64,000 bases of DNA, taken from the NCBI RefSeq assembly GCF_021650975.2, contig NZ_CP091285.1, forward strand, positions 3,906,001-3,970,000. Direction: 5' to 3'. The position numbers and the translations under genes are program-made. Under the pieces are notes generated by a model. The model was not told the DNA's origin and did not search any database. It saw nothing but the letters and a program-made list of their open reading frames with translations. Position 1 is the stretch's first letter. Each line of letters opens with the position of its first letter. Below, piece after piece: positions 45,592-54,145 of the stretch. The stretch is from Flavobacterium jumunjinense (GTDB taxonomy: Bacteria > Bacteroidota > Bacteroidia > Flavobacteriales > Flavobacteriaceae).

Positions 45592-46769
45592 TGAATCATT
45601 TAAACTTATTTTTAACAAAAGAAATTCAAGATTTTATAAATGAAAACATTAATTCTAATATTAGTGATTTAGCATTACAAAAACATAATTTTAAAACAAT
45701 TGGATACAGTCAAATCATTAACCAAATTGTAGCCAAACAAAAAGCAAAAGACAAATTACCAACTTGGTTTACTACGGAACATATTATTTATCCTCCAAAA
45801 GTTTCTATAGAACAAACATCTTCCGAAAGGGCTGCAAAATATAAATCATCAATAATTGAAGGAGAAAATCTAATTGATTTGTCTGGCGGATTTGGAATTG
45901 ATGATTACTATTTTTCAAGTGTTTTTAAAAATGTAATTCATTGTGAAATTAACGAAGAGTTATCATCTATTGTATCTCATAACTACAAACAACTTAAAAA
46001 AGAAAACATTAAATGTATTGCAGGAGAAAGTGCTGAAATATTAAAAAAACTGAACTCACAATTTGACTGTATATATATTGATCCATCACGAAGAAATGAT
46101 AAAAAAGGAAAGGTTTTCCTTCTACAAGATTGCGAACCCAATGTTCCAGATTTATTAAGTTTTTATTATAACTACACAAACAGAATACTTATTAAAACTG
46201 CTCCTATTCTTGACATTCAAGCTGGTTTAAACGAGTTACATAATGTAAAAAACATTCATATTGTTGCTGTAGATAATGAAGTGAAAGAACTATTATGGGA
46301 AATTGAAAAAGACTACACTAATGATGTTACTCTTATTTCCGTTAATCTTGAAAAAGAAAATGATTCAATCGTTAAAACAATCTTAGGAAAAGAATATTCA
46401 CCAACGTTTAGCTTACCCGAAACTTATTTATACGAACCAAATGCTTCTCTTTTAAAATCTGGAAATTTCAATGCAATTTCAGAAATTTTTCAATTCAATA
46501 AGCTACATCAACATTCTCATTTGTATACATCAAATAACAAAATAGACTTTCCTGGAAGACGTTTTAAAATTAATTCAATAATTCCATTTCAAAAAAAAGA
46601 AATAAAAGGAATTATCAATTCTAAGATGAATGTAACGACACGGAATTTCCCTTTAAAAGTTGATGAAATTAAAAAGAAATATAAAATAAAAGATGGTGGA
46701 ACAGTTTTTGCTTTTTTTACTACAAATATTGAAAATAATAAAATAGTTTTGCTTTGTTCCAAAGTATAA
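45591..46769 (+). CDS. Class I SAM-dependent methyltransferase with THUMP-like domain
   Basis: A 392-residue cytosolic protein starting at GTG 45591, which shares one base with the upstream stop (TAGTG), so it is translationally coupled. Motif I of the Rossmann SAM fold reads NLIDLSGGFGIDDYYF, motif II IHCEINEELSSI, and motif IV FDCIYIDPSRRNDKKGKV. The DPSRR catalytic-type loop plus the C-terminal extension (FPGRRFKINSIIPFQKKEIK) matches the Bacteroidota protein typified by Porphyromonas PG_1098, which has a THUMP-like ferredoxin fold. RNA is the probable substrate; the target base is unknown. Confidence 0.88.
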   Translation: MNHLNLFLTKEIQDFINENINSNISDLALQKHNFKTIGYSQIINQIVAKQKAKDKLPTWFTTEHIIYPPKVSIEQTSSERAAKYKSSIIEGENLIDLSGGFGIDDYYFSSVFKNVIHCEINEELSSIVSHNYKQLKKENIKCIAGESAEILKKLNSQFDCIYIDPSRRNDKKGKVFLLQDCEPNVPDLLSFYYNYTNRILIKTAPILDIQAGLNELHNVKNIHIVAVDNEVKELLWEIEKDYTNDVTLISVNLEKENDSIVKTILGKEYSPTFSLPETYLYEPNASLLKSGNFNAISEIFQFNKLHQHSHLYTSNNKIDFPGRRFKINSIIPFQKKEIKGIINSKMNVTTRNFPLKVDEIKKKYKIKDGGTVFAFFTTNIENNKIVLLCSKV

Positions 46770-46813
46770 CCTACTATTGCATAATTCTAAGACACTATTT
46801 AACCCATTATAAA

Positions 46814-47383
46814 ATGAAAAAAATTGTTCTACTGTTCATATTGATTCCTTTATTTCATGTTGCACAAACAAAAGATTGTATATATGATTTAGAAGAAAAG
46901 ACAGACTCTACTTTGATTAAAGTATTGCCTAAAAAATTAATGTATGAAAGAGTTTTTGGAGATTCTAAAGAATTTATTCAATTTGGATTAATGAATAACA
47001 ATGGTGTACCTACTTTGATTTATCAGCTTATTCAGAAAAGCACCGATTTTATTCCAACAAATTGCTTAAATAAATCGTCTAGAATTATTATCCAGTTAGA
47101 TAATGGAAAAATAATTTCACTACTAAGTATCAACGAAGCTTTATGTTCAACACTAACTTATGATGAAGTTGACAAAAGTAATATTAGAATTTTGACTAGT
47201 TATTTTGTGTTTTCTAAAACAAATTATGACGAATTAAAAAAATCTCCAATTAGCATCATAAGAATTCAATATTCAAATGGTGGAAAAGATTATGTTATAG
47301 AAAAAGAAATTCAATCAGAATTATTAAAAGCAACCTTTCGTCCTAATCAATTTTTTATTGAAGACTTACCTTGTATAGAATAA
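46814..47383 (+). CDS. Secreted protein of unknown function
   Basis: A 189-residue protein with signal peptide MKKIVLLFILIPLFHVAQ from the ATG at 46814; a longer frame back to 46754 overlaps the methyltransferase gene and is not credible. The mature chain starts TKDCIYDLEEKTDS and is mixed alpha/beta with three cysteines and no known motif (one segment reads RIIIQLDNGKIISLL). It lies 44 bp after the methyltransferase gene and ends before a strong terminator. No family is recognised; periplasmic location is inferred. Confidence 0.72.
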   Translation: MKKIVLLFILIPLFHVAQTKDCIYDLEEKTDSTLIKVLPKKLMYERVFGDSKEFIQFGLMNNNGVPTLIYQLIQKSTDFIPTNCLNKSSRIIIQLDNGKIISLLSINEALCSTLTYDEVDKSNIRILTSYFVFSKTNYDELKKSPISIIRIQYSNGGKDYVIEKEIQSELLKATFRPNQFFIEDLPCIE

Positions 47384-47411
47384 CAAATAATTATTATCAA
47401 AAAGCATAACA

Positions 47412-47443
47412 AAAAACGCGATACAAATTTGTATCGCGTTTTT
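47412..47443. terminator. 32-bp perfect palindrome, bidirectional terminator
   Basis: Positions 47412-47427 are mirrored exactly by 47428-47443 (core ACGCGATACAAATTTG and its complement), ending in A and T runs. It lies between convergent genes. Confidence 0.9.
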
Positions 47444-47464
47444 GTTATATAATATAACTAAAGA

Positions 47465-49231
47465 TTAATGAGAACCTTCAGTCTCAATAGCATCAACATC
47501 TATATTTTGTTTTTTCAATATTCCTTTCACTAAAATCGCAAACAATGTTAAATATGCAAAACACAGTACAGCAATAATATACGATTGATGAATTCCAATA
47601 ATATCAGATAATTTCCCTTGAATTGGAGGAATAATTCCACCTCCTAAAATCATCATAACCAAAAATGCAGATCCTTGTGATGTGTATTTTCCTAAGCCAA
47701 TAATAGACAAACTAAAGATTGAAGGCCACATAATAGAACATGCTAATCCACCCGCTAAAAATGCATAAATAGCTACCGTTCCAGTAGTAAAAAGACCAAT
47801 TAACATTGCAAAAACACCAAATAATCCGAAAATAATTAACGTTCTAGCAGGCTTGTCTTTACTTAAGAAAAATGCACCTATTTGAATCAAAACACATAGA
47901 ACATAATAATACAAAGGCTTCATGTCTTTTCCTGTGACAATATTAACACCTAAAATTATTCCAAAAGCAATTAGAGGCACAACAATTAGCGCAATTGTTT
48001 TCTTTATTCCTGACAGATTGAAAACACTAATTGCACCAGCCCAACGACCAATCATTAAACTTCCCCAATACATTGAAATATAAGGAGCAATAGCAGATGA
48101 CTCTAAGCCACCAAAATCTTTTAATTTTAATAATTCCCCTAAATTACTTCCAATTGCTACTTCTACACCAACATAGGTAAATATAGCCAACATTCCCAAG
48201 ACCAATTGTGGATATTGCATTGCTCCCCAACCTTCAGATTTCTTTTTAGCAGAAGTGTAAGAAAATAAAATACCACCTAAAACCACAGCCAATGCTCCAA
48301 TTAGCCAATTCATTCTACTTTGCTCTAAAGGCTCTTGCAAGACTTTAATTTCTGATTCTTTAGCAGCTATTAAATGGTAAGTACTATCCTTATCTATTGT
48401 ATCATTCTTTAAATCAACATCTTTCAATTGCGTTAATTCTTTATTTAATGATACAATTTTAACTGCTTCATCACTTTTATAACTTTGAAAAACGGGTGTA
48501 AACATTACACCTAACAAAAGCGTCATTGTCCATAATGTAATAATTGCTTTATTCGCTTTTTCCACTGGTTCTTCTGAGACACCAGAAGGTACTTTTTTAG
48601 AAAAATAAAACAAAGCAGCAGCGCCTACAAAAAGTAAACCTACACATATATATAGAATAACTACTTTATTTAATTCTAATAATTTGATTTGATCATCAGT
48701 AATAGAAGTTGCAGTTCCAAATAAAGCTAAACCAACTACAATAGGTCCAATTGTAGTTCCGAAAGAGTTAATTCCGCCACCAAGATTCACACGACTTGCA
48801 CCAGTTTTTGGATCACCTAATAATATTGCAAAAGGATTTGCTGCAGTTTGCTGTAAAGAAAACCCAAGAGCTACTATAAAAAGTCCAACTAACATCCCTG
48901 TATATAAATTAGCTTCCACAGCAATAATCATAGCACCCGCTCCAAGTGCTGAAAATAGTAGCCCATAGATTATACTTTTTTTATATCCCCATTTACCAAC
49001 AATATCATTTCCCGTAAAGTTACCAATGGTAAACATCCATAAAGCACCCATATAATAAGCGGTATAAAAAGCGAAATCGATCAATTGAGATTGAAATTGA
49101 TCTAATGAAAAATAATGTTTACAAAAAGGAATAAAAATACTGTTTCCAGCAGCAATAAATCCCCAGAAAAAAAAGACCGTTATAAGAGTATATAAAGCCG
49201 GATAGTTTGTTTTGATTTGTTTGTTGTTCAT
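47465..49231 (-). CDS. FucP/GluP-type sugar:H+ symporter (MFS)
   Basis: A 588-residue permease with 12 predicted helices. It belongs to the FHS family (fucose, glucose/galactose, N-acetylglucosamine): [20 protein letters not shown] at helix 1, [17 protein letters not shown] with the family's QTAANP motif, and [14 protein letters not shown]. Helices 6 and 7 are separated by an insertion of about 100 residues (e.g. [17 protein letters not shown]) holding a short coiled-coil-like stretch, which lengthens the protein beyond the usual 420-440. The sugar is not determinable. A LacI-like operator lies 150 bp upstream. Downstream is the perfect palindrome terminator. Confidence 0.93.
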   Translation of the reverse strand: MNNKQIKTNYPALYTLITVFFFWGFIAAGNSIFIPFCKHYFSLDQFQSQLIDFAFYTAYYMGALWMFTIGNFTGNDIVGKWGYKKSIIYGLLFSALGAGAMIIAVEANLYTGMLVGLFIVALGFSLQQTAANPFAILLGDPKTGASRVNLGGGINSFGTTIGPIVVGLALFGTATSITDDQIKLLELNKVVILYICVGLLFVGAAALFYFSKKVPSGVSEEPVEKANKAIITLWTMTLLLGVMFTPVFQSYKSDEAVKIVSLNKELTQLKDVDLKNDTIDKDSTYHLIAAKESEIKVLQEPLEQSRMNWLIGALAVVLGGILFSYTSAKKKSEGWGAMQYPQLVLGMLAIFTYVGVEVAIGSNLGELLKLKDFGGLESSAIAPYISMYWGSLMIGRWAGAISVFNLSGIKKTIALIVVPLIAFGIILGVNIVTGKDMKPLYYYVLCVLIQIGAFFLSKDKPARTLIIFGLFGVFAMLIGLFTTGTVAIYAFLAGGLACSIMWPSIFSLSIIGLGKYTSQGSAFLVMMILGGGIIPPIQGKLSDIIGIHQSYIIAVLCFAYLTLFAILVKGILKKQNIDVDAIETEGSH

Positions 49232-49381
49232 ATAAATAAATATTTTATTGTTTTAAGGCTTAAGTGTCAGATTAATCAATCTAAATTATAATTATTGTAA
49301 TGATAGTATTACTGTGAAATTTTTCATAAATATACATTTATAAGCTATTTATAAACACAATTCCTCTAAATATTTATTAAC

Positions 49382-49393
49382 GAAAACGTTTTC
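49382..49393. promoter_or_regulatory. LacI-type operator between the sugar permease and a lipoprotein gene
   Basis: GAAAACGTTTTC is a perfect 12-bp palindrome with the central CG typical of LacI/GalR operators, about 150 bp upstream of the permease start. A tandem CGTTTG repeat lies at 49431-49442. The remaining 49232-49575 is AT-rich, with a possible -7 element TAAATTTG at 49544-49551 for the plus-strand gene. No regulator gene is in the window. Confidence 0.55.
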
Positions 49394-49575
49394 TTAACCA
49401 AAAAAAATCATTTAATAATAAAAATTACAACGTTTGCGTTTGTTAATAACTCACATTTATCATTTTAAGAATAAAAACCACAATCTGTTAAATAAGTTTA
49501 AAAATGATCCTGTATTAAAATATTAAACATATTTTTGTAAAAATAAATTTGCATTATAAAACAAGTCAAATTGTT

Positions 49576-50094
49576 ATGAAAAAAATATTGTTGTTCCTTT
49601 TTGTTGCTTTCAATTTATCTTCTTGCGATGATGGAGATATTACATTAGAATCATTTAATTTTGATGATGGACTAATCCAAAAATGTCCCGATTCTAAGGA
49701 ATTAATTTTCAAAACATCAAATGACGAGTTATTGTTGATTAATTTAGGTGAAACAAATTATAATTCCCTTTTCCAACCAATTGAAACTGGAAGTACACCA
49801 AGAACATTGACAATTACTTCTACTCAAAATCAAGTAATCTATAGAAAATATTCAAGTACAGTTTCTCAAAACACAGTGTGCTCAATAGTACCCGTTTCTT
49901 CCCCTACAGTTACTAAAGAATGGCTAGCAACTGGTGGAACCATTTCAGTTTTAACCAATGAGCTTACAAATACTGATGATGAAGTTATAGGTCATTCTCA
50001 TAATGTTACATTCTTGAATGTAAATTTTTCAAGTAGTGACAACTCTTTTAGTTTTACGAGTTATAATTATGGAAATCATGAAATACTCGACTAA
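49576..50094 (+). CDS. Small lipoprotein of unknown function
   Basis: A 172-residue predicted lipoprotein. The ATG at 49576 gives the signal peptide MKKILLFLFVAFNLSSC with Cys17 and an acidic +2/+3 (DDGD); an in-frame TTG at 49549 overlaps the likely promoter element TAAATTTG (49544-49551). The domain is beta-rich with two further Cys (IQKCPDSKE, TVCSIVP) and ends NYGNHEILD. Flavobacterial relatives of similar layout are uncharacterised. It may respond to the same operator as the permease, but that is speculation. Confidence 0.75.
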   Translation: MKKILLFLFVAFNLSSCDDGDITLESFNFDDGLIQKCPDSKELIFKTSNDELLLINLGETNYNSLFQPIETGSTPRTLTITSTQNQVIYRKYSSTVSQNTVCSIVPVSSPTVTKEWLATGGTISVLTNELTNTDDEVIGHSHNVTFLNVNFSSSDNSFSFTSYNYGNHEILD

Positions 50095-50123
50095 AAATAT
50101 ATAGTATAAAGCAATCACATATG

Positions 50124-50184
50124 TCCAGCTGAATTTACTCATATAATTAACAAGTTTTATAAGTAAATTCAGCTGGATATTTTT
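50124..50184. terminator. Long-stem terminator between convergent genes
   Basis: The 16-bp arm TCCAGCTGAATTTACT (50124-50139) is mirrored exactly at 50162-50177, with a 22-nt AT-rich loop and a T run to the right. Confidence 0.8.
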
Positions 50185-50194
50185 TTATCCATTT

Positions 50195-50755
50195 TTAATT
50201 GGTGTTTTGCTTAATATGAACCGCAGTTGCTCCAAATCCATATTTTTGAAAACTAGCCTCTTGAAAACTAATTTGATCATATCGAGATAATAGAAATTCT
50301 AATTCCGATTTTAGAACACCTTCACCTACTCCATGAATAAAAACTAATTTTTGCATTCTATTCCTTATAGCAAACTCAAGTTGTCCTTTAGCCGTATCCA
50401 TTTGAATATTTAATATATCGTAATTAGACATACCTCTTGTTTGAGGAACTAATTTTTCTATATGCAAATCTACTTCTAAAACGAATTCTTCTTTTTTCGA
50501 TTTTTTTTCTTTAACAAATGATCGTTTTTTAGGTTCTGTTTTTTCAGATAGAACCTGAGATAAACTTTTAGAAGAAAACAAATTCTTTAAAGAATCATTA
50601 TTTACTTTCACTAATTCCTCACTTTGAAAAGTCATTACAAAATCTTCACTAGTTTTAATAACTATATCTTTACCTGCTATTTTAATGATTTCTCCATCTA
50701 TGGCATCATCTAAAACTGAAACCCTATCTCCTATTTCAAAATTATTCATCTTCAT
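50195..50755 (-). CDS. DUF2027/Smr domain protein
   Basis: A 186-residue cytosolic protein. Residues about 1-55 form a small SH3-like beta domain (FEIGDRVSVLDDAIDGEI; DIVIKTSEDFVMTF), as in DUF2027. A Lys-rich linker (KKRSFVKEKKSKKEEF) follows. Residues about 92-183 are an Smr domain: DLHIEKLVP with the DLH catalytic-type motif and FIHGVGEGVLKSEL with the HGxG motif. Smr domains are nucleases acting on nucleic acids, in several cases on mRNA at collided ribosomes. The gene overlaps the small membrane protein gene by 14 bp. An ATG two codons downstream is an alternative start. Confidence 0.9.
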   Translation of the reverse strand: MKMNNFEIGDRVSVLDDAIDGEIIKIAGKDIVIKTSEDFVMTFQSEELVKVNNDSLKNLFSSKSLSQVLSEKTEPKKRSFVKEKKSKKEEFVLEVDLHIEKLVPQTRGMSNYDILNIQMDTAKGQLEFAIRNRMQKLVFIHGVGEGVLKSELEFLLSRYDQISFQEASFQKYGFGATAVHIKQNTN

Positions 50756-50927
50756 CTATTTCTTGATCGTTCTTACTAGGTATTTTATTCATTAATCTAA
50801 AAAGTCCATACATGAATATAGCAAAAGCTCCAATCATAATAAACTTATTAGGTTCTGGTTGCGATTGTTCATATAAAGCATACAAACCAAATGCAAAAAA
50901 TAATATTATATATATAAATTTATTCAT
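50742..50927 (-). CDS. Small two-helix membrane protein
   Basis: A 61-residue protein: helix MNKFIYIILFFAFGLYALYE, a short polar loop (QSQPEPNKF), a second helix (IMIGAFAIFMYGLFRLM), and an acidic end (SKNDQEIDEDE). It precedes and overlaps the Smr gene by 14 bp in another frame, so it is probably co-translated. The composition is gene-like and the position is sensible for a flavobacterial conserved small membrane protein. Function unknown. Confidence 0.7.
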   Translation of the reverse strand: MNKFIYIILFFAFGLYALYEQSQPEPNKFIMIGAFAIFMYGLFRLMNKIPSKNDQEIDEDE

Positions 50928-51019
50928 GTTTCTTTAATTTCTTCAAATATAAACTAAAAATTAAAAGCATGTTTTTTTCCACTATTTTTTTTGTAAACTT
51001 GTATTAAATTTAAGTAAAA

Positions 51020-51295
51020 ATGGAAGAATATATGATCCCTTGCTTTAGCAAAACACTTTTTGGAGTGGAATGTTTAGGTTGTGGTATTCAACGATCTTTA
51101 GTTTTTTTATTAAAAGGAGAATTAATTGCCGCATTTAAAATATATCCTGCTATCTATACATTAATACTGTTCTTTTTATCTATCTCACTCCATTTTATAG
51201 ATAAAAGAAGAAACTATAATTCACCTATAAAATGGTTAGCAATAATTAATGGCTTCATAATGATAACATCATATCTTATAAAAATTAATAATTAA
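51020..51295 (+). CDS. DUF2752 membrane protein
   Basis: A 91-residue inner-membrane protein of the DUF2752 family: the conserved N-terminal PCFSKTLFGVECLGCGIQRS with its Cys-x-x-Cys-Gly pair and Arg, then two or three hydrophobic helices (LIAAFKIYPAIYTLILFFLS and WLAIINGFIMITSYLI). The family is widespread and uncharacterised. It is followed 20 bp later by the CCC-motif gene, a pairing I associate with flavobacteria. An ATG four codons downstream is an alternative start. Confidence 0.88.
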   Translation: MEEYMIPCFSKTLFGVECLGCGIQRSLVFLLKGELIAAFKIYPAIYTLILFFLSISLHFIDKRRNYNSPIKWLAIINGFIMITSYLIKINN

Positions 51296-51315
51296 AATCA
51301 ATTAAACTATAAATC

Positions 51316-51642
51316 ATGGAAAAACAAAAATTACCTAATGAGCAAGCTATAATGATACTTGGTATAGTATCCTTTATTGGATGTTGCTGTACAAATGGTG
51401 TCCTTGGCTTAGTATTATCTGGAATTGGACTTTATTTGACCAATCAATCAGAAAAATTAATTCAAGCAAATCCAGAACAATATAATCCTGGTTCATTAAG
51501 CACATGGAAAATTGTGAATATTGTTAGTTTTGCAATAAGTACAGTATTTGTTATTTATTTAATTTATTTACTAGCAACTGGAAAATATCAAGAATCAAAT
51601 GAACAAATGAGAGAATTAATCGAACAATTTCAAAATAGATAA
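51316..51642 (+). CDS. CCC-motif (interferon-induced/CD225-like) membrane protein
   Basis: A 108-residue protein with two hydrophobic helices: AIMILGIVSFIGCCCTNGVL carrying the triple-cysteine CCC, and VNIVSFAISTVFVIYLIYLL. Between them is a conserved loop (YLTNQSEKLIQANPEQY, then PGSLSTWKI). The CCC could be lipidated or bind metal, but that is not known. The C-terminus is polar and helical (NEQMRELIEQFQ). It forms a unit with DUF2752 upstream and ends at a terminator. Confidence 0.88.
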   Translation: MEKQKLPNEQAIMILGIVSFIGCCCTNGVLGLVLSGIGLYLTNQSEKLIQANPEQYNPGSLSTWKIVNIVSFAISTVFVIYLIYLLATGKYQESNEQMRELIEQFQNR

Positions 51643-51664
51643 AAGTTTTCTTTAAAAAAACACT

Positions 51665-51692
51665 AAATCCAGCTCAACAGCTGGATTTTTTA
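51665..51692 (+). terminator. Terminator of the DUF2752/CCC pair
   Basis: AAATCCAGCT (51665-51674) pairs with AGCTGGATTT (51679-51688), 4-nt loop, then T. Confidence 0.85.
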
Positions 51693-51753
51693 ATTAAACA
51701 TAAACATCTAATAAACAAATACTTAAATAAAATTTTTCAGATATTACAATTTT

Positions 51754-51769
51754 TGGCACGTAAATTGAA
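51754..51769 (+). promoter_or_regulatory. Sigma-54-type (-24/-12) promoter
   Basis: TGGCACG (51754-51760), then TAAA, then TTGAA (51765-51769), has the geometry of TGGCACR-N4-TTGCW; the only deviation is A for C in the -12 box. Transcription would begin near 51780, about 63 nt before the ATG at 51843. No sigma-54 activator gene is in the window. Confidence 0.6.
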
Positions 51770-51842
51770 TATACCTAAGCAAGCAACCCAATTAGAAAGT
51801 TTATTCTAAGAAAGTTGAAGTTTAACCTTAAATTGATGTATT

Positions 51843-52547
51843 ATGAAAAAAATTACTCAAATATTAGTTATTGCAATCTTAAGTTTAGGATTTAGCACTG
51901 CAAAAGCATCAGATAAAAAGGTATTTGATGATGTAAATGAAAATTATTATCCACCTGTAGATTATAGAAATGCAGATCCAATTGTATTTTTAGAAAGAGG
52001 AATCGAGTTTTATGTATTCCCAAATGGAGATTTTGATTTTAATACTGTAGAAACAACAGCTCCTAGATCTTCTTCAGGAAGAGAAAATAGAAATACAACA
52101 TATGGAGCACCAGGTGTTCGAACAAGATCATATAATCATTATTCTCCAAGAAATTATGGCACAAAAATTGAACATGATTATTATGGAAGAGTGAGACGAA
52201 TTGGAAATGTTTTTATCAACTATGATTTTGACGGAAGAGTAAAAAGAGTGGGATCTGTTTATATGAGATATAATAGCTTTGCACTTACTCAAATTGGAGG
52301 AATGAGAATAGTATATGACAGACATGGATGTATTGTGAATAGCATTGGATATGTAAACGCTTCTAGTCATTCTCATGGCTATAGCCATCAAAACAATCAT
52401 TATCAAGCTGATAACTATTATAACAATAATAATGATGCAGATAATTATAATGCAGATAATGATGAAGATTATTATTACTATCGTAAAGATGGTTCAAAAT
52501 CTAAAATGTCTAAAGATGATATTAAAGAGTTAAAAGAAAAAAATTAG
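51843..52547 (+). CDS. Secreted YD-like/GRV-repeat protein of unknown function
   Basis: A 234-residue protein with signal peptide MKKITQILVIAILSLGFSTAKA. The middle section holds related short repeats: YYGRVRRIGNVFINYDFDGRV, KRVGSVYMRY and MRIVYDRHGCIVNSIGYVN, each a strand-turn-strand unit with D/Y-x-x-GRV and a following IGNV/VGSV. The opening YVFPNGDFDFNT, then an Arg/Ser/Asn-rich linker, precedes it. The C-terminus is very rich in Asn, Asp, Tyr and His (about 180-215), then YYYRKDGSKSKMSKDDI. I recognise no named family. It is preceded by a sigma-54-type promoter and followed by a terminator. Confidence 0.78.
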   Translation: MKKITQILVIAILSLGFSTAKASDKKVFDDVNENYYPPVDYRNADPIVFLERGIEFYVFPNGDFDFNTVETTAPRSSSGRENRNTTYGAPGVRTRSYNHYSPRNYGTKIEHDYYGRVRRIGNVFINYDFDGRVKRVGSVYMRYNSFALTQIGGMRIVYDRHGCIVNSIGYVNASSHSHGYSHQNNHYQADNYYNNNNDADNYNADNDEDYYYYRKDGSKSKMSKDDIKELKEKN

Positions 52548-52598
52548 TGAAATGAAAATTTCATACTATAGTTTTTGATTGGTTTAGTTTGTTAAAAT

Positions 52599-52626
52599 CC
52601 TGCGGAACAGTAATGTGTCGCAGGTT
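52599..52626 (+). terminator. Terminator of the GRV-repeat gene
   Basis: CCTGCG (52599-52604) pairs with CGCAGG (52619-52624), extended by A/T pairs on both sides, followed by T. It lies before the convergent flippase gene. Confidence 0.75.
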
Positions 52627-52654
52627 TTTTATTTTATATTAAATAGTAAAAAAA

Positions 52655-54115
52655 CTATTTTATCCTTTTAATCAATGTATCAAATATGTTGTTTATATCT
52701 AAAGATAGCTTCAAATAATACGACAAACCTAAATAAAACAGAGTTATTAAAATAGATTTAATACCAATATTTAAAATAGGATGAAACTTAAAATCCCAAA
52801 AATAAAACAATAAAAATGTAAGCAATAAAACGCCAAAAGATTGCAATGTAGCTTTTGTAAAAGGGAATAATTTCATTTTAAACACTACAAATAATAATTT
52901 CGATAAACTATAAAGAGTAATTGATAATAGCGTTGCGAAAGCAGTTCCTTTCAAACCATATAATGGAATAAAAATCATGTTTAACCCAACCGTTATTAAA
53001 ACTAATAAAACACCTAGAAAAAGTACTGTTCTATAATATTTTGAATTAAAAATTATTGCATTATTATTACCTAAAATTAAATCGAAATATTTAGATAAAC
53101 CAATTGTGAATACAACAAAAATTCCGCCCGAGTATTTTTCAGGTAACAACAAATAGAGTTGGTTTATATTAGCTAGAATTCCGATAAATAGTAAACCACC
53201 AATGACTTGAAGCGTAATTGATGTTTTCTTATACAATTCATTAAGTTCCTTTATTTTATTTTCACTAATCAATTTTGCGGTAATAGGATAAGTTATTTGA
53301 TGCATAGCTCTACTTGGAACAGCAATAACAGTTGCAATAAAAATAGCTACAGAATAGTATGCAATATTTTCAATTTTCACATAACCATTCAACATTATCT
53401 TGTCAATTTCTAAAAACAAATTGGCAATTCCACCTGTTAAAATAATGAATAAACTATAACCAATTATTGCTTTATAATTTGAAGGTAATTTAATTTGAAA
53501 CTTAGGAAATCTTTCTTTAAAAGCGAAAAATTTCATAATAAGCATTGAAAGAATATAAATCCCCATCAAACTATACACAAAATCATCTGGAGTTATCCAA
53601 TTGAAATAAACTGCAAATAAAGAAACACTTACTAAAATACGCAAAAACACTTCCTTTATAAAATTACCTAAAACCGATTTTAAATGCACTTTTACCCATG
53701 CATAAAAAATTTCGAAATATCCCATTGACAAGCCTATAACTGGAATTTGCCAAACATAATCGTAAACAATGTCGTTTTTTTTAGACAATAAAAGTGCAAT
53801 TTGATGATACCCAAAGTAAGCAATTAATGAAAAAGGAATAACTAAAAGTAAAGGCAAAAATAAAACAAAACTTAAAAATTCTGATTTTTCCTTTTCTGTC
53901 TTATATTCATTAAAATATTTAATTAAAGTATTATGAACTCCGAAAGCCATTAAAGGCATTAATATATTCGCACAAGAAAGTATAAAACCAACCAAACCAT
54001 AATAAGTATCTCCTAGAAACTGAACATACATATATAATGTATTCACAGCTCCAATGGCAAAGCCTATGTAGGTAATAATTGTATTCTTTATAGATTGATT
54101 GATTACAACACCCAT
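52655..54115 (-). CDS. Wzx-type oligosaccharide flippase (MATE/MOP superfamily)
   Basis: A 486-residue protein with about 12-14 hydrophobic helices. It starts INQSIKNTIITYIGFAIGAV, the opening of MOP flippases, and has the family-typical amphipathic pattern AVNTLYMYVQFLGDTYYGLV and RAMHQITYPITAKLISENK. It probably flips undecaprenyl-linked oligosaccharides for O-antigen or a surface polysaccharide. It is the last gene of the YfhO-glycosyltransferase unit on the minus strand. The exact glycan is unknown. Confidence 0.88.
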   Translation of the reverse strand: MGVVINQSIKNTIITYIGFAIGAVNTLYMYVQFLGDTYYGLVGFILSCANILMPLMAFGVHNTLIKYFNEYKTEKEKSEFLSFVLFLPLLLVIPFSLIAYFGYHQIALLLSKKNDIVYDYVWQIPVIGLSMGYFEIFYAWVKVHLKSVLGNFIKEVFLRILVSVSLFAVYFNWITPDDFVYSLMGIYILSMLIMKFFAFKERFPKFQIKLPSNYKAIIGYSLFIILTGGIANLFLEIDKIMLNGYVKIENIAYYSVAIFIATVIAVPSRAMHQITYPITAKLISENKIKELNELYKKTSITLQVIGGLLFIGILANINQLYLLLPEKYSGGIFVVFTIGLSKYFDLILGNNNAIIFNSKYYRTVLFLGVLLVLITVGLNMIFIPLYGLKGTAFATLLSITLYSLSKLLFVVFKMKLFPFTKATLQSFGVLLLTFLLFYFWDFKFHPILNIGIKSILITLFYLGLSYYLKLSLDINNIFDTLIKRIK

Positions 54116-54145
54116 AATTCATTTAAAATTGAGAAAATAAAAAGT

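Noticed and set aside
46754..46813. A 20-codon N-terminal extension of the secreted protein gene at 46814
   Set aside because: It overlaps the upstream methyltransferase gene and would destroy a normal signal peptide that begins at the ATG 46814.
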